The notes under the pieces are model-generated. The model was not told where the DNA came from, did not search any database, and saw nothing but the letters and a program-made list of their open reading frames with translations. Below are positions 1 to 6,979 of a stretch of 8,997 nucleotides of DNA, one piece after another (the stretch's first letter is position 1; every line of letters starts with the position of its first letter). Both the position numbers and the translations under genes were made by a program. Source of the stretch: Acidobacteriota bacterium (GTDB taxonomy: Bacteria; Acidobacteriota; Terriglobia; Terriglobales; Acidobacteriaceae). The stretch spans positions 1 to 8,997 of the forward strand of contig JAKAAZ010000149.1 in NCBI GenBank assembly GCA_021802085.1. The letters are read 5' to 3'.

Positions 1-100
1 TTGGGGAACCGCTTGAAAAAGGCGTAAGCACTGATCGTCGATCTGCTCATGTGCTCATTCTAGATAGGTTAGCTCAGGGAGTAAAGTATATAATTCCCCG

Positions 101-136
101 AAAAATAGGGAGTGCAAAATGTTCGCTGCACTCCCT
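101..136 (-). terminator. Intrinsic terminator closing the minus-strand gene series
   Basis: Two perfectly complementary 10-base arms (AGGGAGTGCA at 107-116 and TGCACTCCCT at 127-136) enclose a 10-base loop. Read on the minus strand, the hairpin is followed after one base by five T residues (positions 105-101). It lies about 31 bases past the stop codon of the DJ-1/PfpI pseudogene, where a terminator for that unit is expected. On the plus strand the nearest T-run (151-156) is too far away for a standard terminator in that direction. Bases 1-100 hold nothing else I can support. Confidence 0.75.
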
Positions 137-167
137 TATCCCTACAAAAACTTTTTTGTTTCTAATG

Positions 168-747
168 TCAGCCGCGTCGGGCCGCCATCATCTCCACACC
201 GGCAAATTGCTTCTGGATGGCGCGATTGTACGCTGGGATATCCTCGGGCTTGCGACTGGTTGTCAGGTTATGGTCGACGACTACCTGTTCATCGACCCAG
301 TTTGCGCCCGCATTTTTCAAATCGGTCTTCAGCGACGGCCAAGAGGTTAACTTGCGTCCTTTTACCACGTTCGCTTCGATCAACATCTGGGGCCCATGGC
401 GAATTGCCGCGACCGGCTTGCGGGCATCGAAAAACTTCTTCACGAACGCAACCGCGCTCTGATCCATCCGCAGCTTGTCCGGATTCATGACACCGCCCGG
501 CAGCAGCAGCGCGTCGTATTCGTCCGCTTTGGCATCCTTCAATTCACGGTCGACCTTCACCTTGTCACCCCACTCGGTAGACTTCCATCCTTTTATTTCC
601 CCACTGTGGGGAGAGATGACATGGGTCTTGGGTCTTGGCCCCGCCCTGCTCCAGAGCTTTTTTGGGCTCTATCAATTCCACTTGCTCGAACCCGTCCGTG
701 GAGAGAATCGCGACTTTCTTTCCCGACAGGTTTTCCGTAATCCGCAT
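168..747 (-). pseudogene. DJ-1/PfpI family protein (class I glutamine amidotransferase-like), frameshifted and lacking its nucleophile
   Basis: Two reading-frame fragments together make one DJ-1/PfpI protein (PfpI/YhbO-type stress protein). The N-terminal piece (747 down to the stop at 565) has the family opening KKVAILSTDGFEQVEL with the conserved Glu. The C-terminal piece (about 560-168) has DALLLPGGV, the AAIRHGP 'nucleophile elbow', TSWPSLKTDLKNAGA and TSRKPEDIPAYN. A 7-bp tandem duplication at 623-636 separates the frames. Removing one copy restores AKTHVISPHSGEIKGW and gives a continuous 190-residue protein, a normal family length. The Cys of the usual AICHGP motif is Arg (CGC codon, plus-strand 399-401; residue 114 of the repaired protein), so even a repaired protein would lack the catalytic thiol. 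The start was chosen at ATG 747 (MRITENLSGKK), because the longer TTG start at 813 would overlap the upstream gene and add sequence unlike the family. It is the last gene of the minus-strand series, 53 bases after the metallo-hydrolase. I am sure of the family. Whether the frameshift is real or a sequencing artefact needs checking. Confidence 0.85.
623..638. repeat. 7-bp tandem duplication (GGGTCTT x2 plus GG) causing a frameshift
   Basis: GGGTCTT occurs at 623-629 and again at 630-636, followed by GG as the start of a third copy. On the coding (minus) strand this reads AAGACCC twice. Deleting one unit turns the coding strand into GCC AAG ACC CAT GTC ATC (AKTHVI), the expected continuation of the DJ-1/PfpI protein, and joins both fragments in one frame. 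Seven bases is not a multiple of three, so the duplication alone explains the broken frame. Confidence 0.85.
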
Positions 748-800
748 ACCTCTACCAAATAGGAAGGCAAAGTCGCCGTAATCGTTGCCGGTTGGCAAAA

Positions 801-1838
801 CTATTTCCACCAAAAGGTATGCAGACTTGTGCCTGAAACGTCTGTGGGATGCCCAGGTCGCGGCAGGAATAGTTGAAAATGTCTTTTATCTGCAACGTCC
901 AGCAGGCGCTCGACCGGTTCGCGCCAGGGATGGAACGCCAGGTTGAAGAGACCCCAGTGGATCGGTAAAAAAAGTTGGCCCCGCAATGCAAGGTGAGCTT
1001 CCACCGCTTTTTCCGGGCCCATGTGGATGTCGGGCCAATCCTCGCCGTAGGCACCAATTTCCAGCATGGTGAGATCGAAGGGACCATAGGCATCGCCAAT
1101 CTGATGAAATCCAGGGAACAATCCCGAGTCGGCCCCGAAGAAAAGATTGTGCCGATTCCCCCGGATCACGAACGACGACCATAGCGTCTTATTCCTTCCC
1201 CACAAACCGCGCCCAGAGAAATGCCGGGCTGGGGTGGCCGTAATGAGGAGGTCCTCATTCAGCGAAGCGGTCTGCCCCCAGTTCAGCTCCGTAATCCACG
1301 TCGGGGACACGCCCCACGACTCCAAATATCGCGCCACTCCAACGGAACAGATCCAAAGTACCCGTTCCCTGGAGGGAACCGCAGCCAGTTGTCGTATAGT
1401 CGCGCGGTCCAGATGATCATAATGATCGTGAGAAATCAGCACAGCGTCGAGCGGCGGAAGGTCTTTCAGCACCAGGGGCGGAGGGTAGAAACGTTTTGGC
1501 CCGGCAAAGGAAACAAACGAGGCGCGCTCGCTCCATACCGGATCGGTCAGAATGCGATATCCGTCGATCTCGATCAAGAGTGTCGAGTGGCCCATCCACG
1601 TGACACGCAGGCCGCCAGCAGGAGGACGCGAATAGACCGCGGTGTCTGTGGGGAATGGGCCGAGTGGAAGTTTCGGATCTCCCACCTTTTTCTCGACCAA
1701 CAAGCGGCGGATCATGCGACTTGCGCTGCCCGGCCGCATCACGACGGTGGGAACAGGATTGAGAAATCTATCCCCCAGTTTTTCCGCAGGATGGAAGATG
1801 TTTGCGGCAGGGTTTCCAGGAACGATCAAGTTCGACAT
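801..1838 (-). CDS. Metallo-beta-lactamase-fold hydrolase, NAPE-PLD/UlaG-like
   Basis: This 345-residue protein is a zinc-dependent hydrolase of the metallo-beta-lactamase superfamily. It most resembles bacterial relatives of N-acyl-phosphatidylethanolamine phospholipase D and the lactonase UlaG. Visible elements in order: the strand WMGHSTLLIEIDGYRILTDP (about 81-100), FAGPKRFYPPP (111-121), the metal motif HDHYDH (137-142), a further His in ARHFSGRG (H206), the bridging Asp in GADSG (D237), IHMGPEKA (271-278) and the final His in PIHWG (H294). All metal ligands expected for a dinuclear site are present, so the enzyme should be active. Its substrate (phospholipid, lactone or phosphodiester) cannot be told from sequence. 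There is no signal peptide; the first 40 residues resemble the N-terminal extension of NAPE-PLD-like proteins. The ATG at 1838 is the first possible ATG after an in-frame TAA, but no good Shine-Dalgarno lies at normal distance (GAGG is about 19 bases upstream). It sits 82 bases after the lipoprotein gene and 53 before the DJ-1/PfpI remnant, same strand. Confidence 0.88.
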   Translation of the reverse strand: MSNLIVPGNPAANIFHPAEKLGDRFLNPVPTVVMRPGSASRMIRRLLVEKKVGDPKLPLGPFPTDTAVYSRPPAGGLRVTWMGHSTLLIEIDGYRILTDPVWSERASFVSFAGPKRFYPPPLVLKDLPPLDAVLISHDHYDHLDRATIRQLAAVPSRERVLWICSVGVARYLESWGVSPTWITELNWGQTASLNEDLLITATPARHFSGRGLWGRNKTLWSSFVIRGNRHNLFFGADSGLFPGFHQIGDAYGPFDLTMLEIGAYGEDWPDIHMGPEKAVEAHLALRGQLFLPIHWGLFNLAFHPWREPVERLLDVADKRHFQLFLPRPGHPTDVSGTSLHTFWWK

Positions 1839-1869
1839 GGTTAGGCCAAACGGCAGACCTCGTTAGACG

Positions 1870-1896
1870 CCAAAAACAAATGCATACTGCAATGCA
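1870..1896 (-). terminator. Weak candidate terminator after the lipoprotein gene
   Basis: TGCAT (1881-1885) and ATGCA (1892-1896) form a 5-bp hairpin with a 6-base loop. Read on the minus strand it is followed by TTTGTTTTTGG (1880-1870). It lies in the 82-base gap between the lipoprotein stop and the metallo-hydrolase start. The stem is short and A/T-rich, so termination would be partial at best and the hairpin may be chance. Confidence 0.25.
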
Positions 1897-1920
1897 ACAC
1901 GAGCCGCGTTGGAAACTCTG

Positions 1921-3870
1921 TCACCACTGCACCCCGGGGTACAAGCTTGGCAGACGAACTACCCTGTATTGGTTATAGCCCGGGGTATGCGCCTGCCATA
2001 CGGTTTGCGCGGTCGTCGGCGAGGTTTGATTCAACTCGTAGACTATCGCCCCACCTTTTGCGGCACAGAAATCTGTCTCGATATCGTTGTTCTGGAGCAA
2101 ATCTGTCTGGCCGCCAAAAAAGCTGTAAATCGACGGAGACGGAATGTAGTGAAACAGCATCGTCGCGGTCTTGGCTGTTTCATCCACTCGCAACACCATA
2201 GCCGTCGAGTAGCAGGCGGGCGCGCCTGTCGTGCCGCAGATCTGCCCGGATGGGAATAGCCGGTCATTCCCGTTGTCCATGACGCCAAGATCGAAGACGC
2301 CTGAGGTACTCTGGCCAAAATAGTTGATGCCATGTTGCGCATAGAACCAGTCCGTTGGATCGGTGGCGCCTACCAGCTTGAAATCGCGGCCTTCTCCAAG
2401 ACTCCAGATCACATTGCCGGTTCCTGCGCCATCGTTGTAATCGATTTTGACGATCCTGTTTTGTTGGCGGATGGAGAGGAGAAGATTATGGTCTTCCGGT
2501 GAATAGAGCAGTGCATTCGAGTGCGTCCAGTCCGGGAACTGATAGGAGTAGGGTGACGCGGGAGTGCCGAGCTGTTGAAAAGGGTTCCATACCCAGGTGG
2601 GATTGTAGTTCTGGTCCACATCGACGATCACGGTCCCCAGCACGTTGATCGTCCCCGGATAGCCGGGCAGGTTTGTGTATGGCTTGGTCATCCAGGCCAG
2701 CAACAACAGATGTCCGTTGGGCAGTTGCAGTGCGGCCGTGCAGAACGTCAGCAGGTTCAACCCGGTAAAACCATTTGCCGCAAGCGACTTGTTCAGTTGG
2801 TCGATGGTCAGCTCATGGATCGTGTTCCCTACCAGGTCAACCTCGCGAACGACCTCGATCGTCCCGGGAGGGATGTTCTGTTTCGCGGTGGGCGTGGCCA
2901 CATATCCGATGACCATCAGGAAATGTCCGTTGGGCAACGGTTTGATGGGAAAAATGACATTGGCCGCAGATCCCGGTTCGCTTTGCGGAAATTGATACGT
3001 CCAGATGACATTTCCGGCCAGATCCGTAGCGAAGGCCTGATTCAGGTTCGGAATTGGCTTGCTGCCGAACGTGACCGTGTCGAACAGTTCCACACCGGGC
3101 TGCGGAGTCTGCCCGCTCGGGGTGCTCACTTGTACAGGAACGGTTGGGGGTGCGGCGCCCGTTGCAAATGTGTGGTCCGTGTCCTGGAAAGTGACCCCGT
3201 TGGCCAGCGTAATCAACGCCTGCATGTGATAGGTGGAGGAGCCACGCATTCCAGCCACTTCCATGTTGATCTCACCGCCATTGTTGGTGGGAATCGTGGG
3301 CGTGGATTGAGACCATGTGTTCAATCCGTAGCTGGTGTCCGGCCCAAACTGAACCGACATACTGCCCGGTTGCGGCAGGTAGATAGAATATTCCGCAACC
3401 AGCGGATTGGCCGTGTTCGTCACCACTCCCGCTTGAATGACAGCAACAACGGCACTCGCGCTGTTGGCCTGCGGCGCGCTGGTTAGCGCCGCCTGCACAA
3501 CAACATTTTCGCTCTGGCTAACGGTGGAGGGCGCGGTGTAATTGCCGTTGGTGTCGATGGTGCCAACCGTAGAGTTGCCGCCTGCAACTCCATTCACTGA
3601 CCACGTCAGTGCGCCGCCGCCTGTGACGACGGCAGTAAAATGGACGGTTTGCCCCGGGGCCGCCGCCGCATTCTGCGGGCTGATGGTCACCGTTCCCGCC
3701 TGTGTTGGTGTGGGTGCCGGTTGCGTTGGAGCAGGCGGACTGGGAGGCGTCGGCGGCTTGGACGACGAAAGTAGACTGGAGGGCATGCCGCCTGCACAAC
3801 CCGCAAGCGCTCCCATCAACAGAAGTGAGATTCCGAGGAAGGACGTGGCCCTGCGTCCCGTTGTCAACAT
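1921..3870 (-). CDS. Secreted lipoprotein: Ig-like domain plus arylsulfotransferase-like beta-propeller
   Basis: This 649-residue protein is predicted to be lipid-anchored outside the cytoplasm. The start at 3870 gives a classical signal peptide, MLTTGRRATSFLGISLLLMG, ending in the lipobox ALAGC (Cys25). The frame stays open to ATG 3945, but that adds 25 residues ahead of the signal peptide and has no Shine-Dalgarno. After Cys25 come a Pro/Thr-rich linker (about 38-58), a bacterial Ig-like domain (about 60-147; VTISPQNAAAAPGQTVHFTA), a second beta-sandwich (about 155-240) like the N-terminal domain of arylsulfotransferases, and repeated propeller strands (GNVIWTYQFP, VREVDLVGNTIHEL, LPNGHLLLLAW, PTWVWNP). 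The core DWTHSNALLYSPEDHNLLLSI (about 447-467) is characteristic of the arylsulfotransferase (AssT) family. His450 and Arg468 are 18 residues apart, as I recall for catalytic His356/Arg374 of E. coli AssT; His513 (AQHGINYF) is another candidate. Cys545 and Cys553 could form a disulfide. Family members move sulfate between phenols, but the usual HHD-type motif before LPNG is replaced by FCTAA, so activity is uncertain. Confidence 0.82.
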   Translation of the reverse strand: MLTTGRRATSFLGISLLLMGALAGCAGGMPSSLLSSSKPPTPPSPPAPTQPAPTPTQAGTVTISPQNAAAAPGQTVHFTAVVTGGGALTWSVNGVAGGNSTVGTIDTNGNYTAPSTVSQSENVVVQAALTSAPQANSASAVVAVIQAGVVTNTANPLVAEYSIYLPQPGSMSVQFGPDTSYGLNTWSQSTPTIPTNNGGEINMEVAGMRGSSTYHMQALITLANGVTFQDTDHTFATGAAPPTVPVQVSTPSGQTPQPGVELFDTVTFGSKPIPNLNQAFATDLAGNVIWTYQFPQSEPGSAANVIFPIKPLPNGHFLMVIGYVATPTAKQNIPPGTIEVVREVDLVGNTIHELTIDQLNKSLAANGFTGLNLLTFCTAALQLPNGHLLLLAWMTKPYTNLPGYPGTINVLGTVIVDVDQNYNPTWVWNPFQQLGTPASPYSYQFPDWTHSNALLYSPEDHNLLLSIRQQNRIVKIDYNDGAGTGNVIWSLGEGRDFKLVGATDPTDWFYAQHGINYFGQSTSGVFDLGVMDNGNDRLFPSGQICGTTGAPACYSTAMVLRVDETAKTATMLFHYIPSPSIYSFFGGQTDLLQNNDIETDFCAAKGGAIVYELNQTSPTTAQTVWQAHTPGYNQYRVVRLPSLYPGVQW

Positions 3871-3877
3871 GCTTTCG

Positions 3878-3881
3878 CTCC
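3878..3881 (-). promoter_or_regulatory. Ribosome binding site deciding the lipoprotein start
   Basis: GGAG on the minus strand (plus-strand CTCC at 3878-3881) lies 7 bases before the ATG at 3870. The upstream in-frame ATG at 3945 is preceded by a pyrimidine-rich stretch with no such site. Spacing, together with the signal peptide beginning directly at the downstream Met, fixes the start at 3870. Confidence 0.7.
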
Positions 3882-3959
3882 GAACAGGCAGAACAATCCT
3901 GCACACTATGGACGTCGCTCGCCGGTATACGTCACTGTTCCTCATGGAGAGATGCGAGT

Positions 3960-5585
3960 TTACCGGCTCACGGCAACACGGGATTGCAGAAATTCCGCAT
4001 AGGGGCCCTTGAAGTCCTGGATTTTGTGATCCTCAAAATTCCAAATGCGGGTGGCGACTTCATCGATCAGGTCCTGATCGTGGGTGACCAGCAGAACTGT
4101 GCCTTCGTACTTCTGCAACGCCTGATTCAGCGCGTTGATGGCTTCCAGGTCGAGGTGGTTGGTCGGCTCGTCGAATACCAGGAAATTCGGCTTCTGCATC
4201 ATCAACCGGCAGAAGAGCAGCCGAGCAGCCTCGCCGCCAGATAGCGCCTCGGTCGGTTTCAAGCCTTCTTCGCCGCTGAATAGCATTTGACCCAGCACGC
4301 CACGAATATCTTCCTTGGTCGCCTTGGGATCGAACTGGTGCAGCCAGTCCGCCGCCGTCATTCCCTTCTCAATGGTTGAAGTATGGTCCTGGGCAAAATA
4401 GCCAATCTGCGCCGCATGACCCCACTTCACTACGCCGCTGTCGATGTCTCGACTTAGATTCTCGCCGGTCCGATGTTCCACGTTTGGCGCATGGGCCAGT
4501 AGCGCCCTGACGAGTGTGGTTTTCCCCTGGCCGTTTCTGCCGATCAGGCAAATCTTCTCACCGCGTGTGACTGACGCGGTGAAACCGTCGATGACAACAT
4601 GGTCCCCATACGCCTTTCGAACACCTTCCGCTTCCAGGATGTGTTTGCCGGAGGGACGCAGTTGGTCGAACCGAATATACGGGCGCGCGATGTTCGACCT
4701 TGCCAGCTCGCTGGTCTGCAACCGCTCCACTTCCTTCTTGCGAGAGGTCACCTGGCTCGACCGCGTGCCGGCGGAGAAGCGCGCGATAAATTCATTCAAC
4801 TGGGCAATCTTCTTTTCCCGCTCTTCGTTTTGAGCTTCCAGGCGCGTCCGCACTTGTGTCTTAGCCAGCACCATATCGTCGTAGCCGCCGGTGTAGGTGA
4901 TGATGGTCTGGTAGTCGATGTCCGCAATGTGCGTGCAGACATTGTTGAGGAAATAGCGATCGTGCGAAATCGTGATCAACGTGCCTTCGCGGTGGGTCAG
5001 AAAATCTTCCAGCCAGTGGATCGAATCGAGATCGAGATAGTTGGTCGGCTCATCCAACAGCAACGCCTGGGGATTGCCGAACAGCGCCTGCGCCAGCAGC
5101 ACGCGGACCTTCTGGCCGCCCTGCAGTTCGCCCATCTTGCGTTCGTGAACCTCGTCTGGAATGTCCAGTCCCTGCAGCAGGATCGCGGCATCGCTTTCGG
5201 CGGTGTACCCATCTTCTTCGCCCACGATGCCTTCCAGCTCGCCCAGGCGCATCCCGTCGGCGTCATCCAGCTCATGCTTCTCGTACATGCGGTCGCGCTC
5301 TTCGAGAGCTGCCCACAAGGCTTTATTGCCCATAATCACGGTATCGATGACGCGATGCGCATCGAAGGCATACTGGTCCTGGCGCAGGACGCCCAGCTTC
5401 TTCGGGCGCACGACGACGCCCTTCTGCGGTTCCATGTCCCCGCTCAGAATTTTCATGAACGTCGTTTTGCCCGCTCCATTGGGGCCGGTCAAGCCATAGC
5501 GGCGTCCCGCGGTAAAGGTGGTGGAAACATCTTCGAACAGGATCTTCGAACCATAGCGCATGCTTATATTGCTGACAGAAATCAT
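3960..5585 (-). CDS. ybiT: ABC-F family ATPase, YbiT-like
   Basis: This 541-residue cytoplasmic protein has two ATP-binding cassettes and no membrane domain, the ABC-F layout. ABC-F proteins act on the ribosome (translation factors or target-protection proteins), not as transporters. Cassette 1: Walker A GPNGAGKTT (34-42), Q-loop Gln69, signature LQGGQ (154-158), Walker B with DEPTN (178-182), switch His208. Cassette 2: Walker A GRNGQGKTT (349-357), signature LSGGE (448-452), DEPTNHLDL (472-480), switch His502. The charged linker around 240-300 (RFSAGTRSSQVTSRKKEVERL) is the P-site tRNA-interaction motif region. Phrases such as RYGLTGPNG, LRQDQYAF, DTVIMGNKALW and IRFDQ, and the imperfect first signature, match the YbiT group, whose E. 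coli member is about 530 residues. The frame extends upstream to 5924, but the Met at 5585 has AAGGAAG just before it and begins exactly where the family does. Its promoter should lie in the divergent gap shared with the sugar kinase. Confidence 0.93.
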   Translation of the reverse strand: MISVSNISMRYGSKILFEDVSTTFTAGRRYGLTGPNGAGKTTFMKILSGDMEPQKGVVVRPKKLGVLRQDQYAFDAHRVIDTVIMGNKALWAALEERDRMYEKHELDDADGMRLGELEGIVGEEDGYTAESDAAILLQGLDIPDEVHERKMGELQGGQKVRVLLAQALFGNPQALLLDEPTNYLDLDSIHWLEDFLTHREGTLITISHDRYFLNNVCTHIADIDYQTIITYTGGYDDMVLAKTQVRTRLEAQNEEREKKIAQLNEFIARFSAGTRSSQVTSRKKEVERLQTSELARSNIARPYIRFDQLRPSGKHILEAEGVRKAYGDHVVIDGFTASVTRGEKICLIGRNGQGKTTLVRALLAHAPNVEHRTGENLSRDIDSGVVKWGHAAQIGYFAQDHTSTIEKGMTAADWLHQFDPKATKEDIRGVLGQMLFSGEEGLKPTEALSGGEAARLLFCRLMMQKPNFLVFDEPTNHLDLEAINALNQALQKYEGTVLLVTHDQDLIDEVATRIWNFEDHKIQDFKGPYAEFLQSRVAVSR

Positions 5586-5661
5586 ATCTTCCTTAAGTTT
5601 TTCACACTTACCGTGGAAACGTGCGCTGGAATTGCCAGGCAACGATTGAATGCAGCCCGAT

Positions 5662-5690
5662 TTCATTTTCGCCGAAGGGTCGCATATCAT
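5662..5690 (+). promoter_or_regulatory. Candidate sigma-70-type promoter for the kdgK-eda unit, overlapping a small dyad
   Basis: In the 206-bp divergent gap between the ABC-F gene and the sugar kinase, TTCATT (5662-5667) and TATCAT (5685-5690) are spaced 17 bases apart. The -10 box is a good match (5 of 6 bases) and the -35 box is poor (3 of 6). The -10 lies inside the dyad CGCAT-ATC-ATGCG (5681-5693), a possible operator. The rest of the gap holds TTGCC-A-GGCAA (5632-5642) and the palindrome CGACGCGTCG (5730-5739). No known regulator's consensus is evident. Confidence 0.3.
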
Positions 5691-5791
5691 GCGAGGGAGT
5701 CCAATCATTCGCGGGAAATGTAGTGGAATCGACGCGTCGGCTCGCCGTCTTGGGCAAGAAAGCAAGCGAACGATGCAAGGGAAAGGCAACA

Positions 5792-6901
5792 ATGAACGGG
5801 AATAAACGTCTCGACCTGAAACCGCGCGAGGCCTGCCGCTGGGACATGGTGAGTCTGGGAGAAGTGATGTTGCGGCTTGATCCCGGCAACGAGCGGGTCG
5901 CGACGACGCGGCAGTTTCGCGCATGGGAGGGCGGCGGTGAGTATAACGTGGCCCGCGGCTTGCGACGCTGCTTCAACCTGCGCACCGCAATGGTCACTGC
6001 GCTGGCCGACAATCCTGTGGGGCGATTGATTGAGGATTTGATGTTGCAGGGCGGCGTCGATCTTTCGCACCTGCTCTGGATGCCGTTCGACGGCGTGGGT
6101 CGAACGGTGCGCAACGGGCTGAATTTTACGGAACGCGGCTTTGGAGTGCGCGCGGCGCTCGGCTGCTCCGACCGTGGACACACGGCGGCCTCGCAATTGA
6201 AGCCAGGAATGATCGACTGGGACGAAATTTTTGGCCGCGAGGGAGCGCGATGGTTTCATACCGGCGGCATTTTTTGCGCGCTATCGGAAACCGCGCCGCT
6301 GGTGGCCCGCGAAGCCATGGAAGCGGCGCATCGGCACGGTACCATCATTTCTTACGATCTGAATTATCGCGACTCATTGTGGAAATCCATCGGCGGCAAA
6401 CAGCGCGCCTGCGAAGTGAACCGTGAACTCGCCGGGCTGGTCGACGTGATGCTGGGCAACGAAGAGGACTTTACCGCCGCGCTTGGATTTGAAATCAACG
6501 GCGTCGACGACAATCTCGCCGACCTCGACACAGCCCAGTTCCGCGCCATGATTCGCCAGGCGGTCGCCGAGTATCCCAATTTCCGCGTCGTGGGAACGAC
6601 GTTGCGTCACGCAAAGACTGCGACCCGCAACGACTGGGGCGCGATCTGCTATTTCGATGGCGAGTTCTACGAAGCGCGGCGCATGCCCGATTTGGAAATT
6701 TTCGATCGCATTGGCGGCGGCGATTCCTTCGCATCCGGATTGATTTATGGCCTGCTGAGCGGCAAAGATCCGCAGTGGGCGGTCGACTGCGGCTGCGCCC
6801 ACGGAGCACTGGCGATGACAACTCCTGGCGACACCAACATGGCTACCTTGAATGAGGTCGAGCGACTGATGCGAGGTGGCAGTGCGCGGGTTGTTCGATA
6901 G
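5792..6901 (+). CDS. kdgK: PfkB-family sugar kinase, probable 2-keto-3-deoxygluconate kinase
   Basis: This 369-residue cytoplasmic kinase of the PfkB/ribokinase family probably phosphorylates 2-keto-3-deoxygluconate (KDG) to KDPG with ATP. Visible features: the N-terminal strand DMVSLGEVMLRLDPG (18-32), a sugar-binding glycine patch EGGGEYNVARGL (46-57), DLNYRDSLW (189-197; the DxNxR/LW pattern is usual in KDG kinases), LGNEEDF (221-227), and the C-terminal GGGDSFASGL (308-317), whose Asp311 is the predicted catalytic base and whose glycines form the anion hole. Length is somewhat above the roughly 310 residues of E. coli KdgK. The start at 5792 is preceded by GAAAGG at 5 bases; the open frame back to 5621 has no family sequence. 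The KDPG aldolase gene follows after 78 bases on the same strand, and the substrate call rests mainly on that. Another ketose or deoxyketose is possible. Confidence 0.85.
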   Translation: MNGNKRLDLKPREACRWDMVSLGEVMLRLDPGNERVATTRQFRAWEGGGEYNVARGLRRCFNLRTAMVTALADNPVGRLIEDLMLQGGVDLSHLLWMPFDGVGRTVRNGLNFTERGFGVRAALGCSDRGHTAASQLKPGMIDWDEIFGREGARWFHTGGIFCALSETAPLVAREAMEAAHRHGTIISYDLNYRDSLWKSIGGKQRACEVNRELAGLVDVMLGNEEDFTAALGFEINGVDDNLADLDTAQFRAMIRQAVAEYPNFRVVGTTLRHAKTATRNDWGAICYFDGEFYEARRMPDLEIFDRIGGGDSFASGLIYGLLSGKDPQWAVDCGCAHGALAMTTPGDTNMATLNEVERLMRGGSARVVR

Positions 6902-6979
6902 CTTGCTGGATGCTTGAATCATGAGCGGTGAATGCCGGCCGCCGAGCGGGCCCGCGTGAGGGGTCAACCAAGGAGAACC

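Noticed and set aside
1..27. Possible C-terminal tail of a plus-strand gene (LGNRLKKA then TAA)
   Set aside because: Only eight codons are visible. The ending looks plausible but cannot be told from chance.
51..350. 99-codon plus-strand ORF over the DJ-1/PfpI remnant
   Set aside because: It lies across the minus-strand terminator and antisense to clear DJ-1/PfpI coding sequence; its protein has no recognisable features.
2575..3486. 303-codon plus-strand ORF antisense to the lipoprotein
   Set aside because: It is a compositional shadow of the propeller gene; Arg/Gly/Gln-rich without motifs.
4599..5723. 374-codon plus-strand ORF antisense to the ABC-F gene
   Set aside because: The opposite strand encodes a complete ABC-F protein with every motif. 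This frame is open because of codon bias and shows no domain.
5621..5791. N-terminal extension of the sugar kinase to position 5621
   Set aside because: There is no family similarity, it covers the intergenic control region, and a good ribosome site stands before ATG 5792.
5586..5924. N-terminal extension of the ABC-F protein to position 5924
   Set aside because: The extra 113 residues are low-complexity, overlap the kinase gene, and precede a well-placed ribosome site and the normal family N-terminus at 5585.
6946..6955. Perfect palindrome GCGGGCCCGC between kdgK and eda
   Set aside because: It has no loop and no T-run, and a GC-only palindrome is expected occasionally at this base composition. 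It is not a convincing terminator or operator.
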